Assembly (NCBI RefSeq): GCF_009765445.1
Contig: NZ_WHOY01000031.1
Span: forward strand, 416,510 to 480,509
Source: Pantoea sp. BAV 3049
Lineage (GTDB): Bacteria; Pseudomonadota; Gammaproteobacteria; Enterobacterales; Enterobacteriaceae
Length of the DNA: 64,000 bases
Direction: 5' to 3'
The notes under the pieces were generated by a model. That model was not told the origin of the DNA. It made no database searches and saw nothing but the letters and a program-made list of their open reading frames with translations. This document shows, piece by piece, positions 1 to 10,823 of this stretch. The position numbers and the translations under genes are program-made. Within the stretch, counting starts at the first letter, position 1; the number at the start of each line of letters is the position of its first letter.

Positions 1-2038
1 CTACGCACTGCGCCAGACGCTGGTGCTCTGTTTACCGGTTGCTATCGGATGGCTGCTGGGCGATTTGCAAAAGGGATTGCTGTTCTCCTTAGTCCCGGCC
101 TGCTGCAACATCGCCGGTCTTGATACCCCGCATAAACGCTTTTTCAAACGCCTGATCGTGGGCGGTAGCCTGTTTGCCTTCAGCAGCTTTCTGATCCAGT
201 ACCTGGGCGCACACCAGGTTCCCCTGCCCGCTATTTTATTCGTGATGGCGATGCTGCTCGGCGTGACCGGAGAGATCAGCCCGCTGCACGGACGACTGCT
301 GCCCGGCTCGCTGATTGCAGCGATCTTCACCCTCAGCCTGGCGGGAAGGATGCCAATCTGGCAGCCGCCGATGCTCTACGTGCTGGGCACGGTCTGGTAC
401 GGCGTCTTCAACTGGTTCTGGTTCTGGCTGTGGAAAGAGCAGCCGATGCGCGAAACGCTGAGCCTGCTGTACCGGGAGCTGGCCGGTTACTGTGAAGCTA
501 AATATACCCTGCTGACTAAACTCACCGATCCGGAAAAAGCCCTGCCGCCGCTGCTGGCCCGTCAGCAGAAAGCGGTCGATCTGATCACCACCTGCTACCA
601 GCAAATGCACATGCTGGCCGCCAATAACGATAATCATCACAAGCGGCTGACCCGCGCCTTTCAGGTGGCGCTGGATTTGCAGGAGCATATCTCCGTCAGC
701 CTGCATCAGCCGGAAGAGGTGCAGAAGCTGGTGGAACAGAGCCACGCCGAAGCGGTGATCCGCTGGAACGCCCAGACCATTGCGGCCAGGCTGCGCGAAC
801 TGGCAGACGATATCCTTTATCATAAGCTGCCTGAGCGATTTACCATGGATAAGCAGCTTCAGGCGCTGGAAAAAATTTCCCGCCAGCACCGGGACAATCC
901 GGTCGGCAACTTCTGTTATTACCACTTCAGTCGCATTGCCCGCGTCCTGCGCACTCAGCGCCCACTTTATCAGCGCGACCTGATGGCCGACCGCCAGCGC
1001 CGTCTGCCGCTGCTCCCGGCCATAAGAAGTTATCTCTCGCTGAAGTCCGCCGCGCTGCGCACCGCCGCCCGTTTTGCGGTGATGCTGACCTTTGCCAGCT
1101 CGCTGGCGCTGTTCTTTAACCTGCCCAAGCCCTACTGGATTTTGATGACGGTGATGTTTGTCAGCCAGAACGGTTACAGCGCCACCAGAGTCCGGATCCA
1201 GCACAGGGCGCTGGGAACCCTTGCCGGGCTGATTATCGCTGCCGTCACTCTGCGGCTGCAGGCCCCGGAGCCTCTGGTGCTGCTGGTGATGCTGGCAATC
1301 ACCCTGATCAGCTATCTGTTTATCCGTAAGTTCTACGGCTGGGCGATGATTGGCTTTACCGTCACGGCGGTTTACTCCCTTCAGCTGCTGTCACTGAACG
1401 GGGCTGATTTCCTGCTGCCGCGCCTGATGGATACGCTGATGGGCTGCCTGATTGCCTTTGGCGGCATGATCTGGCTGTGGCCGCAGTGGCAAAGCGGGCT
1501 GCTGCGGCAGAATGCGCACGATGCGCTGGAAGCCTATCAGGGAGCGCTGCAGATGCTGCTGGGCAACGAGCAAGACCCGGTAAAGCTGGCTTACCAGCGT
1601 ATGCGGGTCAATCAGGCTCATAACGCCCTCTTTAACTCGCTGAATCAGGCGATGCAGGAGCCCGGTTTCGATTCGAGTTATCTGGCAGACATGAAGCTGT
1701 GGGTGACGCACAGCCAGTTTATCGTTGAGCACATCAACGCGATGACCATCCTCGCGCGTGAGCATACCATGCTGACGTCATCGCTGGCGGAGCGGTATTT
1801 GCAGTCCTGTGAGATTGCGTTACAGCGCTGCCAGCAGCGACTGGAATATGACGGCCCCAGCTCTGACACTAACGTGCTGGATGGCCTGGGAGAAATTCAG
1901 CAGGGTCCGGTGACCATTCTGGAAAGGCACGTGCAGCGCATATTGGGACATCTCAGCGTGATGCACACCATCTCGTCACTGGCATGGTTCAATCGACCAC
2001 ATCACGGGCGCTGGCTGTCGCGGCGCTTGAGAAAATAG
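1..2038 (+). CDS. yhfK: YhfK, inner-membrane FUSC-family protein (5' end outside window)
   Basis: The reading frame is open from base 2, and the first codons (YALRQTLVLCLP) match the early part of enteric YhfK, so only some 10-15 N-terminal codons lie outside the window. The protein has the FUSC/YccS architecture: hydrophobic segments near the N-terminus, a long soluble helical domain with many charged residues, and a second hydrophobic block about residues 345-490 (e.g. YWILMTVMFVSQNGY), then a cytoplasmic C-terminal helical part. Related proteins (AaeB, YccS) are proposed efflux or envelope components; YhfK itself has no established function. It is followed after 77 bp by convergent argD. 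The frame has no interruption. Family assignment is firm; the role is not known. Confidence 0.93.
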   Translation, partial: YALRQTLVLCLPVAIGWLLGDLQKGLLFSLVPACCNIAGLDTPHKRFFKRLIVGGSLFAFSSFLIQYLGAHQVPLPAILFVMAMLLGVTGEISPLHGRLLPGSLIAAIFTLSLAGRMPIWQPPMLYVLGTVWYGVFNWFWFWLWKEQPMRETLSLLYRELAGYCEAKYTLLTKLTDPEKALPPLLARQQKAVDLITTCYQQMHMLAANNDNHHKRLTRAFQVALDLQEHISVSLHQPEEVQKLVEQSHAEAVIRWNAQTIAARLRELADDILYHKLPERFTMDKQLQALEKISRQHRDNPVGNFCYYHFSRIARVLRTQRPLYQRDLMADRQRRLPLLPAIRSYLSLKSAALRTAARFAVMLTFASSLALFFNLPKPYWILMTVMFVSQNGYSATRVRIQHRALGTLAGLIIAAVTLRLQAPEPLVLLVMLAITLISYLFIRKFYGWAMIGFTVTAVYSLQLLSLNGADFLLPRLMDTLMGCLIAFGGMIWLWPQWQSGLLRQNAHDALEAYQGALQMLLGNEQDPVKLAYQRMRVNQAHNALFNSLNQAMQEPGFDSSYLADMKLWVTHSQFIVEHINAMTILAREHTMLTSSLAERYLQSCEIALQRCQQRLEYDGPSSDTNVLDGLGEIQQGPVTILERHVQRILGHLSVMHTISSLAWFNRPHHGRWLSRRLRK

Positions 2039-2115
2039 ACCCGATCGCTCAGGCCCCTGTTTGCTACAAACTCAAGGCGCGGGGAATACGTTAACAACCT
2101 CGCCGTTTGCGTGCC

Positions 2116-3339
<1,224 letters not shown>

Positions 3340-3422
3340 CTACCTCATCTGTTTTTTTACGTTGCAGGAAGTGAAATTATAATCACAAAATATGCATAAA
3401 AAATCAATCAAAGGCAACTTTT

Positions 3423-3998
3423 TCACTGCCGGAGGAAATTTTCCAGCAGCTGGTGTCCCTGCTCGCTGAGAATGCTTTCCGGATGGAACTGCACCCCTTC
3501 CAGCGGCAGATGACGATGGCGGAACCCCATAATCTCGTCAGACTTGCCATCGCGCAGTGTCCAGGCAGTCATTTCAAATTCCGCCGGAAGGGACGCTTTC
3601 TCCACAATCAGCGAATGGTAGCGCGTCACCGTCAGCGGATGTTTCAGGCCGGAAAAGACGCCCCCATCATTATGCTCAATCACCGACGTTTTGCCGTGCA
3701 TCACTTCCCTGGCCCGTATCACCCGCGCACCAAAAGCCTGCGCGATAGCCTGGTGACCCAGGCAGACGCCGAGAATTGGCAGTTTTCCGGCGAACTCCGC
3801 AATCGCCGCCAGTGAAATACCCGCCTCGTCCGGTGTACAGGGACCGGGAGAGATCACCAGCTTTTCCGGCCGCAGGGTGGCAATTTGATCCAACGTCAGC
3901 TCGTCATTACGCCGGACCAGCACCTCTTCCCCCAGCTCACAGAAGTACTGACAGAGGTTCCAGGTAAAAGAGTCATAGTTATCAATAAGCAGCAGCAT
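3423..3998 (-). CDS. pabA: Aminodeoxychorismate synthase glutaminase subunit
   Basis: A class-I glutamine amidotransferase (191 aa) that supplies ammonia to PabB for 4-amino-4-deoxychorismate, the precursor of p-aminobenzoate and folate. The catalytic triad is visible: the nucleophilic Cys in [10 protein letters not shown], and the His and Glu in VQFHPESIL. The oxyanion segment [11 protein letters not shown] is also present. A GTG two codons upstream (base 4004) is in frame, but a GGAG Shine-Dalgarno lies 5 nt before the ATG at 3998 and touches the GTG directly. The ATG start, giving [11 protein letters not shown] as in other PabA proteins, is therefore preferred. It follows fic with a gap of 33 bp. 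Confidence 0.95.
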   Translation of the reverse strand: MLLLIDNYDSFTWNLCQYFCELGEEVLVRRNDELTLDQIATLRPEKLVISPGPCTPDEAGISLAAIAEFAGKLPILGVCLGHQAIAQAFGARVIRAREVMHGKTSVIEHNDGGVFSGLKHPLTVTRYHSLIVEKASLPAEFEMTAWTLRDGKSDEIMGFRHRHLPLEGVQFHPESILSEQGHQLLENFLRQ

Positions 3999-4031
3999 CG
4001 GCACTCCGGACCGGTTTGGAAGGCCGCTATT

Positions 4032-4592
4032 CTACGCATTTTCCGGCCGTTCGCTTACCACTTTGCCAAACGCCGCCGTAAGTAACGCGAGATCGCCCGC
4101 CAGGCTGGTTTCCACCGCCGTATGCCAGCTTGCGGGGTCAATTTGCCGCCACTGGATATCGTAACCGCCATGAATGATCAGCTGCTCAAAGAACAGCCGT
4201 AGCGCACGGCCGTTACCGCGCAGGAAAGGATGTAAAACCGTCAGTTCGCAGTAATACCATGCCAGCCTCTCCACCAGCTGGTTTACCGGCAGGTCAGCCA
4301 CGCCGATCTCCTCTTCCAGCGCCTGCATCAGCGCATTACCCTCTTTCTCGATATATTCGAAGTGGCAACAGGGTGTGTCGCCCAGTTGAATATCGACGCT
4401 GCGAAGTTCGCCCGCCCGATCGAGAACATCATGGAACAGTGCGCGATGCAAAGCTCGCAGATGTGGCAGCCCCGGATTGGGTGCGCCAAGATCGAGAGTG
4501 GTACCGCCCAGCAGGAAACTGGCGAGGAAATTTGCGTCCTGACGTTGCTGCCAGAGGGAAGTTTTTTGCTTATCGGTTAGCTTTCCGGACAT
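4032..4592 (-). CDS. fic: Fic-domain protein (putative AMPylase, altered active site)
   Basis: A 186-residue Fic-fold protein corresponding to the E. coli fic gene located between ppiA and pabA. Most Fic enzymes transfer AMP from ATP to target proteins. The core is HPFLRGNGRALR (about residues 120-131). The catalytic His, the GNGR anion-binding loop and the final Arg are intact, but the usual Asp/Glu before GNGR, which holds the metal, is Arg. The antitoxin gene yhfG (about 55 codons) that precedes fic in E. coli is missing: only 82 bp separate it from ppiA and no frame there can encode it. The C-terminus ends S-E-R-P-E-N-A, matching the inhibitory pattern (S/T)xxxE(G/N), though a proline in it weakens a helical reading. 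Activity is uncertain. Confidence 0.88.
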   Translation of the reverse strand: MSGKLTDKQKTSLWQQRQDANFLASFLLGGTTLDLGAPNPGLPHLRALHRALFHDVLDRAGELRSVDIQLGDTPCCHFEYIEKEGNALMQALEEEIGVADLPVNQLVERLAWYYCELTVLHPFLRGNGRALRLFFEQLIIHGGYDIQWRQIDPASWHTAVETSLAGDLALLTAAFGKVVSERPENA

Positions 4593-4674
4593 GCTGCCTC
4601 CTTTGGCGGGGTCATCACTGCGTTGTGCAGACTTTCTGCACTCATTATAAGCAGCAATCCCCCGTCAGGAGGAT

Positions 4675-5247
4675 TTATGGCAGGACTTTCGCGGAAAGGA
4701 TCACTACCGGCTTCACCGGGACATTCTGGTAAGGGCCGACGTTCTGCGACTGAACCTGAGAAATTTTGTCTGCCACATCCTGTCCTTTGACAACTTTACC
4801 GAACACGGCATAGCCAAAGTCACGCTGACCGTGGTCAAGGAAGGCGTTATCCGCAACGTTGATAAAGAACTGGCTGGTGGCGCTGTCTTTGTCGGCGGTG
4901 CGGGCCATAGAGATAGTGCCGCGCTTGTTCAGTAAACCGTTGTCCGCTTCGTTTTTAATCGGCGCGTTGGTCGGTTTCTGCTGCATGTCAGCGGTAAAAC
5001 CGCCGCCCTGCACCATAAACCCAGGGATTACGCGATGAAAAGTGGTGTTGTTGTAGAACCCACTGTTGACGTAATCAACGAAGTTTTTTGTTGAAACCGG
5101 GGCCTTCTGATTATTGAGTTCCAGCTCAATATTGCCGGCTGACGTGGTCAGCAGTACGTGAGTATCTCCCTTCGCAGCCATCGCGGAAGCGGAAATCGTG
5201 GACAGCGCGAAAACAGTGGCAACCGCTGTCAAAGTACGTTTTAACAT
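4675..5247 (-). CDS. ppiA: Periplasmic peptidyl-prolyl cis-trans isomerase A (cyclophilin)
   Basis: Periplasmic cyclophilin that catalyses prolyl isomerisation during folding of exported proteins. The start at 5247 gives a signal peptide (MLKRTL, then a hydrophobic stretch, cleavage expected after ASAMA) and a mature domain beginning [14 protein letters not shown]. Cyclophilin active-site blocks are present: [13 protein letters not shown], with the catalytic Arg and Phe, and [14 protein letters not shown]. The total of 190 aa equals E. coli PpiA. An in-frame extension 22 codons upstream would place extra residues before the signal peptide and is rejected. The gene is divergent from tsgA, and a CRP-like site lies between them. 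Confidence 0.96.
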   Translation of the reverse strand: MLKRTLTAVATVFALSTISASAMAAKGDTHVLLTTSAGNIELELNNQKAPVSTKNFVDYVNSGFYNNTTFHRVIPGFMVQGGGFTADMQQKPTNAPIKNEADNGLLNKRGTISMARTADKDSATSQFFINVADNAFLDHGQRDFGYAVFGKVVKGQDVADKISQVQSQNVGPYQNVPVKPVVILSAKVLP

Positions 5248-5381
5248 GAAAGATTCCTTACTTAGGGCTACAGGCCAGAAAAACAAAGTTGATTCTAAAG
5301 AGGCGCTTACCAACGCGCCAGCGTTTTACCTTAATTTACTTGTCACATTTTGACCGCAACCGATACCCTGCAGCGAAAAAT

Positions 5382-5397
5382 GGTGATATTCATCACG
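5382..5397. promoter_or_regulatory. Candidate CRP site between ppiA and tsgA
   Basis: GGTGA-TATTCA-TCACG is an inverted repeat with the CRP core GTGA-N6-TCAC; each half differs from TGTGA/TCACA only at its outermost base. It lies 135 bp upstream of ppiA and 123 bp upstream of tsgA. E. coli ppiA is known to be controlled by CRP and CytR, which supports the reading. No promoter elements were mapped. Confidence 0.5.
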
Positions 5398-5520
5398 AAA
5401 CTCATGAATATGAAACGAAATATTTCATTATTTATTTATGGCGATCACGAAAATCGTTACACTGCCGACGCTTACCGTGAGCGTCCTGCTTCACGATCCC
5501 TCAGACTCACAGGTTCCACT

Positions 5521-6705
5521 ATGACTAATCGCGATCGAATCGGGCTTACCTGGATCAGCTTTTTCTCCTATGCGCTGACCGGCGCAGTTGTGATTGTTAC
5601 CGGCATGGTGCTGGAAAATATTGCGGATTATTTCCACCTGCCAGTCGCGCAGATGAGCAATACCTTTACCTTCCTTAACGCCGGTATTCTGGTGGCGGTG
5701 TTCCTGAACGCCTGGCTGATGGAGATCATCCCGCTGAAGCGCCAGCTGATATTCGGCTTTGTGCTGATGGTGCTGGCGGTGCTGGGGCTGATGACCAGCC
5801 ACAATCTGAGCGTCTTCTCGCTGTGTATGTTCGTGCTGGGGGTGGTCAGTGGCATCACCATGTCGATCGGCACCTTCCTGATCACCCATCTGTATGAAGG
5901 ACGGCAACGCGGCTCGCGCCTGCTGTTCACCGACTCCTTCTTCAGTATGGCAGGAACCATTTTCCCGATCATCGCCGCGGCTATCCTCGCACGTTCTCTG
6001 CCATGGTACTGGGTATATGCCTGCATTGGCGTGATTTATGTGGCGATTTTCGTACTGGCGTTATGTTTTGAGTTCCCAGTGCTGGGCAAAAAAGCCGCGA
6101 GCCAGCAGACGGCTGAAAAGGAAAAATGGGGGGTTGGCGTGCTGTTCCTGTCGATTGCCGCCCTGTGCTACATCCTTGGTCAGCTGGGCTTTATCGGCTG
6201 GGTGCCGCAGTATGCCACTAAAAATATGGGCATGGACCTGACTCAGGCCGGTGGGCTGGTTGGCAACTTCTGGACCTCTTACATGATCGGTATGTGGGCG
6301 TTCAGCGCCATTCTGCGCTTCTTCGATCCGCAGCGCATTGTGACCGTGCTGGCTCTGCTGGCGACCGTACTGATGTACTGGTTTGTCAGCAGCAGCGATG
6401 CTTCCATGCTGAAGTGGATTATGATCAGCCTGGGCTTCTGCTCCAGCGCTATCTACACCACCATCATTACGCTGGGCTCGCTGCAGACCAAAGTTTCCTC
6501 GCCGAAGCTGGTGAACTTTATTCTGACCTGCGGCACCGTGGGCACCATGCTGACCTTCGTGGTCACCGGCCCGATTGTGGAAAAAAGTGGGCCGCACGCG
6601 GCGCTGATGACCACCACCGGACTGTACGCGGTCGTGTTCGTGATGTGTCTGTTGCTGGGCTTCGTCAGCAAGCATAAACAGCCCGGACATATGTCCTTGC
6701 ACTGA
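5521..6705 (+). CDS. tsgA: MFS transporter TsgA
   Basis: A 394-residue major facilitator protein of the inner membrane, about 12 hydrophobic segments, matching enteric TsgA (YhfC). The start is set at the ATG at 5521 ([14 protein letters not shown]), the conserved N-terminus; an upstream in-frame extension to 5350 has no family support. The cytoplasmic-loop motif [10 protein letters not shown] and the conserved [10 protein letters not shown] segment are visible. Salmonella tsgA was linked to growth on tellurite/selenite, but the natural substrate is unknown. It ends just before a strong intrinsic terminator and is convergent with codA. Confidence 0.94.
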   Translation: MTNRDRIGLTWISFFSYALTGAVVIVTGMVLENIADYFHLPVAQMSNTFTFLNAGILVAVFLNAWLMEIIPLKRQLIFGFVLMVLAVLGLMTSHNLSVFSLCMFVLGVVSGITMSIGTFLITHLYEGRQRGSRLLFTDSFFSMAGTIFPIIAAAILARSLPWYWVYACIGVIYVAIFVLALCFEFPVLGKKAASQQTAEKEKWGVGVLFLSIAALCYILGQLGFIGWVPQYATKNMGMDLTQAGGLVGNFWTSYMIGMWAFSAILRFFDPQRIVTVLALLATVLMYWFVSSSDASMLKWIMISLGFCSSAIYTTIITLGSLQTKVSSPKLVNFILTCGTVGTMLTFVVTGPIVEKSGPHAALMTTTGLYAVVFVMCLLLGFVSKHKQPGHMSLH

Positions 6706-6720
6706 CAGTTACAGACGAAA

Positions 6721-6744
6721 AAGCCGGGATTTCCCGGCTTTTTT
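6721..6744. terminator. Bidirectional intrinsic terminator, tsgA / codA
   Basis: A 9-bp perfect stem (AAGCCGGGA / TCCCGGCTT) with a 2-nt loop, followed by five T residues and preceded by a run of A. The A-run lets it work for the opposite strand too, so it can end both convergent genes tsgA and codA. Confidence 0.9.
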
Positions 6745-6757
6745 CCTCCATTCCCGG

Positions 6758-8038
6758 CTACCTTTTAAAATCTACGTACTCGCTTTCAGCCAGATGGATG
6801 GTGGTCTCCGCCGGTTTAGTTTCCGCAATAACCCGCCCGTGGCGGATTGAATAGCGGGTTGGTACCTGGCGGCGCAGCGCATCAAAGCCATTTTCAGCAG
6901 GTAAAATAATCAGGTTGGCGCTGTTGCCAGTCTGGATGCCGTAATCCTTCAACTGCATCGTTCTGGCACTGTTATCGGTGATCAGCTTGATCCCCTCATC
7001 CAGCTGGCCGTAGCCCATCAGCTGGCAGACATGCATCCCCATCTGCAATACCTGAAGCATATTGGCGGTCCCCAGCGGATACCAGGGATCGAATACGTCG
7101 TCATGCCCGAAGCAGACGTTGATATCGGCCTCCAGCATCTCCTTCACCCGCGTGATACCACGCCGTTTCGGATAGGTATCAAAACGGCCCTGCAGGTGGA
7201 TATTCACCAGCGGGTTGGCAACGAAATTAATACCGGACAGCTTCAGCAGACGGAACAGGCGTGAAGTATAAGCCCCGTTATAGGAGTGCATGGCGGTGGT
7301 ATGGCTGGCGGTTACTCGCGCACCCATTTTCTCGCGCAGCGCCAGAGCGGCGACGGTTTCCACAAAGCGTGACTGCTCATCGTCAATTTCGTCACAATGC
7401 ACATCGACCATGCGTTGATACTTCTGCGCCAGCGCGAAGGTTTTGTGCAGTGACTCCACGCCGTATTCACGGGTAAATTCAAAATGTGGAATGGCCCCGA
7501 CCACATCCGCTCCTAACTTTAACGCCTCTTCCAGCAGCGCTTCGCCGTCCGGATAGGAGAGAATACCCTCCTGTGGAAAAGCGACCAGCTGGATATCGAC
7601 CCACGGCGCCATCTCCTCTTTCACCTCCAGCATCGCCCGCAGCGCTATCAGCGAGGGATCGGAAACGTCAACGTGGGTACGAACATGCTGAATACCGTTA
7701 GCAATCTGCCACTTCAGCGTCTGCCGGGCGCGCATCTTCACGTCTTCATGGCTCAGCAGAGCCTTGCGCTCGGCCCAGCGTTCAATCCCTTCAAACAGCG
7801 TGCCGGATTCGTTCCAGGCCGGTTCACCCGCCGTCTGCGTAGTATCAAGATGGATATGGGGTTCTATATAGGGTGGGAAGGCCAGGCCCCCTTCCGCATC
7901 CAGCGAGCCCTCAACGGGCGCATTTTGCGGCTGTGGCGAGAGAGAGGCTATTTTGCCGTCGCGGATAGCGATCTGCCATAACCCTTCACGCCAGGGTAAA
8001 CGAACATGATTAATCCATTTCAAATGAACAGCCTGCAT
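6758..8038 (-). CDS. codA: Cytosine deaminase
   Basis: Deaminates cytosine to uracil and ammonia for pyrimidine salvage. A metal-dependent amidohydrolase of 426 aa with the N-terminal metal motif [13 protein letters not shown], the second metal/active-site block [26 protein letters not shown], and the C-terminal metal Asp in [12 protein letters not shown]. It is very similar to E. coli CodA over its whole length. The ATG at 8038 has GAGGAG 7 nt upstream; a TTG five codons earlier overlaps that Shine-Dalgarno and is rejected. In E. coli codA is co-transcribed with the permease codB at another locus; here it stands alone between tsgA and nirB, and no codB is in the window. Confidence 0.95.
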   Translation of the reverse strand: MQAVHLKWINHVRLPWREGLWQIAIRDGKIASLSPQPQNAPVEGSLDAEGGLAFPPYIEPHIHLDTTQTAGEPAWNESGTLFEGIERWAERKALLSHEDVKMRARQTLKWQIANGIQHVRTHVDVSDPSLIALRAMLEVKEEMAPWVDIQLVAFPQEGILSYPDGEALLEEALKLGADVVGAIPHFEFTREYGVESLHKTFALAQKYQRMVDVHCDEIDDEQSRFVETVAALALREKMGARVTASHTTAMHSYNGAYTSRLFRLLKLSGINFVANPLVNIHLQGRFDTYPKRRGITRVKEMLEADINVCFGHDDVFDPWYPLGTANMLQVLQMGMHVCQLMGYGQLDEGIKLITDNSARTMQLKDYGIQTGNSANLIILPAENGFDALRRQVPTRYSIRHGRVIAETKPAETTIHLAESEYVDFKR

Positions 8039-8188
8039 GGAAACGCTCCTCAACGTCAGTAGTCTCTGTTAACCATACCACTGTTTTGAGGCCGTGCACG
8101 GCTGATTGGCCAGGACGCTGATTTGGCCTCGCAAAGTAAAGTTGAAGAATATCCGCAGGTTAGTAAAAACATCGGGAAATCAGCAATC

Positions 8189-8204
8189 TACCCATAAAGG
8201 AGTA
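8189..8204. promoter_or_regulatory. NarL/NarP 7-2-7 site upstream of nirB
   Basis: TACCCAT-AA-AGGAGTA is a perfect match to the 7-2-7 heptamer pattern TACYYMT-N2-AKRRGTA bound by NarL and NarP. Its centre is 28 bp upstream of the FNR site centre, the same spacing as the -69.5 and -41.5 sites of the E. coli nirB promoter. It should allow activation by nitrate and nitrite. Confidence 0.88.
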
Positions 8205-8217
8205 TTTAAAAAGCGTA

Positions 8218-8231
8218 TTGATATACATCAA
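8218..8231. promoter_or_regulatory. FNR site of the nirB promoter
   Basis: TTGAT-ATAC-ATCAA is a perfect FNR consensus. If it is centred at -41.5 as in E. coli nirB, transcription starts near base 8266, and TATTGT at 8253-8258 sits at the expected -10 place. This predicts anaerobic induction of nirBD, with the NarL/NarP site just upstream. Confidence 0.92.
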
Positions 8232-8288
8232 TACCCCCTCTGCTTTGCGCGCTATTGTAGCGGCATAATTTTGCAATGTGAGGCAAAA

Positions 8289-10823
8289 ATGAGCACCCGA
8301 CTCGTCATTATTGGCAACGGCATGGTTGGACATCGTCTGATCGAAGAACTGGTTGAGAAAGCCGTTCCAGGCCAGTTTGCCATCACCGTTTTTTGCGAAG
8401 AACCCCGCGTGGCCTACGACCGCGTGCACCTCTCCGCCTATTTCTCCCATCATACTGCTGAAGAGCTGTCGCTGGTTTCTGAAGGCTTTTACCAGAAGCA
8501 CAATATTGAAGTGCTGGTTGGTGAACGCGCCATCACCCTGAACCGCAAGGAAAAGGTCATCTACTCCAGCACCGGCCGCGCCGTCTACTACGACAAACTG
8601 GTGCTGGCTACTGGCTCCTATCCGTGGGTTCCGCCGATTAAAGGGGCTGAAGGTCAGGACTGCTTCGTTTATCGCACCATTGAAGACCTCAACGCGATTG
8701 AAGCCTGCGCACGCCGCAGCAAACGTGGCGCTGTGGTGGGCGGTGGCTTGCTGGGGCTGGAAGCCGCGGGCGCGCTGAAGAACCTCGGCATTGAAACCCA
8801 CGTGATCGAATTTGCCCCGGTGCTGATGGCCGAACAGCTGGATCCCATGGGTGGACAGCAGCTGCGACAGAAAATCGAACGGATGGGCGTGTTTGTTCAT
8901 ACCAGCAAGAACACTCAGCAGATCGTCGACCGCCCCGGTGGTGGCAAAACCATGGAGTTTGCCGACGGCAGCGAGCTGGAGATCGATTTTATTGTCTTCT
9001 CTACCGGTATTCGCCCGCAGGATAAACTCGCCCGCCAGTCAGAGCTGCCGTTAGGCCAGCGCGGCGGCGTTCTGATCAACGATCAGTGCCAGACTGAAGA
9101 CCCGGACATCTATGCCATCGGCGAATGCGCCGCCTGGCAGAACCGCATCTATGGTCTGGTGGCTCCGGGCTATAAGATGGCGCAGGTGACCGCAGACAAG
9201 CTGCTGGGCAACGACAATGCTTTCATTGGGGCGGATATGAGCGCCAAACTGAAGCTGATGGGTGTGGATGTCGGCGGGATAGGTGATGCCCATGGCCGTA
9301 CCGAAGGCGCGCGCAGCTATGTTTATCTCGATGAGAACAAAGAGGTTTACAAGCGTCTGGTGGTCAGCGCCGACAACAAGACACTGCTTGGCGCGGTGCT
9401 GGTTGGCGACACCAGTGACTACGGCAATCTGCTGCAGCTGATGCTCAATGCCATTGAGCTGCCGGAGCACCCGGACACGCTGATCCTCCCGGTACATGCG
9501 GGCAGCAAACCGGCCATCGGCGTTGAATCACTGCCTGAAACAGCACAGATTTGCTCATGCTTCGACGTGACCAAAGGCGACCTGGTCAAAGCCATTCAGA
9601 ACGGTTGCCACACCGTGGCAGCACTCAAGGCGGACACCAAAGCGGGCACTGGCTGCGGCGGCTGCGTGCCGTTGATGACCCAGGTGCTGAACGCCGAGTT
9701 GAGCAGCCAGGGCATCGAAGTGAATCACAATCTTTGTGAGCATTTCAGCTACTCCCGTCAGGAGCTGTATCACCTGATCCGCGTTGAAGAGATCAAAACA
9801 TTCGACCAGCTACTGGCGAAATACGGCAAAGGTTACGGCTGCGAGGTCTGTAAGCCCACGGTCGGTTCCCTGCTGGCCTCCTGCTGGAATGAATACGTGT
9901 TGAAGCCACAGCACACTGCCCTGCAGGACAGTAATGACAACTTCCTGGGCAATATCCAGAAAGATGGCACCTACTCAGTGATCCCACGCTCTGCGGGCGG
10001 CGAAATCACGCCGGAAGGTCTGATGGCGATTGGCGAAATTGGCCGTCGCTACAATCTCTACACCAAAATCACCGGCTCACAGCGTATCGGCCTGTTTGGC
10101 GCGCAGAAAGATGACCTGCCCGCTATCTGGAAACAGCTGATTGCCGCAGGCTTTGAAACCGGCCATGCCTATGCCAAAGCACTGCGCATGGCAAAAACCT
10201 GCGTGGGCAGCAGCTGGTGCCGCTTTGGCGTGGGTGACAGCGTTGGTCTGGGCGTCGAGCTGGAAAACCGTTACAAAGGCATCCGTACGCCACACAAGAT
10301 GAAGTTCGGCGTATCTGGCTGCACCCGTGAATGTGCCGAAGCACAGGGTAAAGATGTCGGCGTGATTGCTACCGAAAAGGGCTGGAACCTTTACGTCTGC
10401 GGCAATGGCGGGATGAAGCCGCGCCATGCAGACCTGCTGGCGGCCGATCTGGATCGTGAAACCCTGATCCGCTATCTCGACCGTTTTATGATGCTGTATA
10501 TCCGCACTGCCGATAAGCTCCAGCGCACCTCGCTGTGGCTGGAGAGCCTGGAAGGCGGCATCGGCTACCTGCAGCAGGTGATTATTCACGACAAACTGGG
10601 CCTTAACGCACAGCTGGAAGCTGAAGTTGCCCGCCTGCGCGAAGGTTTCACCTGCGAATGGCAGGCAACCGTCAGCGACAGCAGCCAGCTGGCCCGCTTC
10701 TCGCACTTTATTAACAATACGCAGCGTGACCCGCTGGTACAGGTAGTGACCGAGCGCGATCAGCACCGTCCGGCCCGCCCGGATGAGCGTATTCCTGTGG
10801 TCCTGCTGGAGGAGCAACCATGA
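8289..10823 (+). CDS. nirB: NADH-dependent nitrite reductase, large subunit
   Basis: Cytoplasmic siroheme nitrite reductase (844 aa) that reduces nitrite to ammonium with NADH. In order: an FAD/NAD(P)H reductase domain starting LVIIGNGMVGHR with a second dinucleotide fold (GGGLLGLEAAGAL); a BFD-like [2Fe-2S] domain with CSCFD and GTGCGGC; then the sulfite/nitrite reductase domain. In the last, C-x5-C (CVGSSWC) and C-x3-C (CTREC) bind the 4Fe-4S cluster and siroheme. The ATG at 8289 has GAGG 5 nt upstream; a longer in-frame reading from 8106 would run through the promoter and is rejected. It overlaps nirD by 4 nt (ATGA). Confidence 0.97.
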   Translation: MSTRLVIIGNGMVGHRLIEELVEKAVPGQFAITVFCEEPRVAYDRVHLSAYFSHHTAEELSLVSEGFYQKHNIEVLVGERAITLNRKEKVIYSSTGRAVYYDKLVLATGSYPWVPPIKGAEGQDCFVYRTIEDLNAIEACARRSKRGAVVGGGLLGLEAAGALKNLGIETHVIEFAPVLMAEQLDPMGGQQLRQKIERMGVFVHTSKNTQQIVDRPGGGKTMEFADGSELEIDFIVFSTGIRPQDKLARQSELPLGQRGGVLINDQCQTEDPDIYAIGECAAWQNRIYGLVAPGYKMAQVTADKLLGNDNAFIGADMSAKLKLMGVDVGGIGDAHGRTEGARSYVYLDENKEVYKRLVVSADNKTLLGAVLVGDTSDYGNLLQLMLNAIELPEHPDTLILPVHAGSKPAIGVESLPETAQICSCFDVTKGDLVKAIQNGCHTVAALKADTKAGTGCGGCVPLMTQVLNAELSSQGIEVNHNLCEHFSYSRQELYHLIRVEEIKTFDQLLAKYGKGYGCEVCKPTVGSLLASCWNEYVLKPQHTALQDSNDNFLGNIQKDGTYSVIPRSAGGEITPEGLMAIGEIGRRYNLYTKITGSQRIGLFGAQKDDLPAIWKQLIAAGFETGHAYAKALRMAKTCVGSSWCRFGVGDSVGLGVELENRYKGIRTPHKMKFGVSGCTRECAEAQGKDVGVIATEKGWNLYVCGNGGMKPRHADLLAADLDRETLIRYLDRFMMLYIRTADKLQRTSLWLESLEGGIGYLQQVIIHDKLGLNAQLEAEVARLREGFTCEWQATVSDSSQLARFSHFINNTQRDPLVQVVTERDQHRPARPDERIPVVLLEEQP

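Noticed and set aside
236..1204. Long open frames opposite to real genes, e.g. minus strand 236-1204, 10077-11102, 40029-41483 and plus strand 19929-20777
   Set aside because: They lie antisense to well-identified genes (yhfK, nirB, feoB, hofQ), have compositions typical of shadow frames in GC-rich coding DNA (rich in His, Gln, Arg or Ser) and no family features.
8038..8053. Upstream TTG start for codA
   Set aside because: The TTG lies within the GAGGAG Shine-Dalgarno that serves the ATG at 8038.
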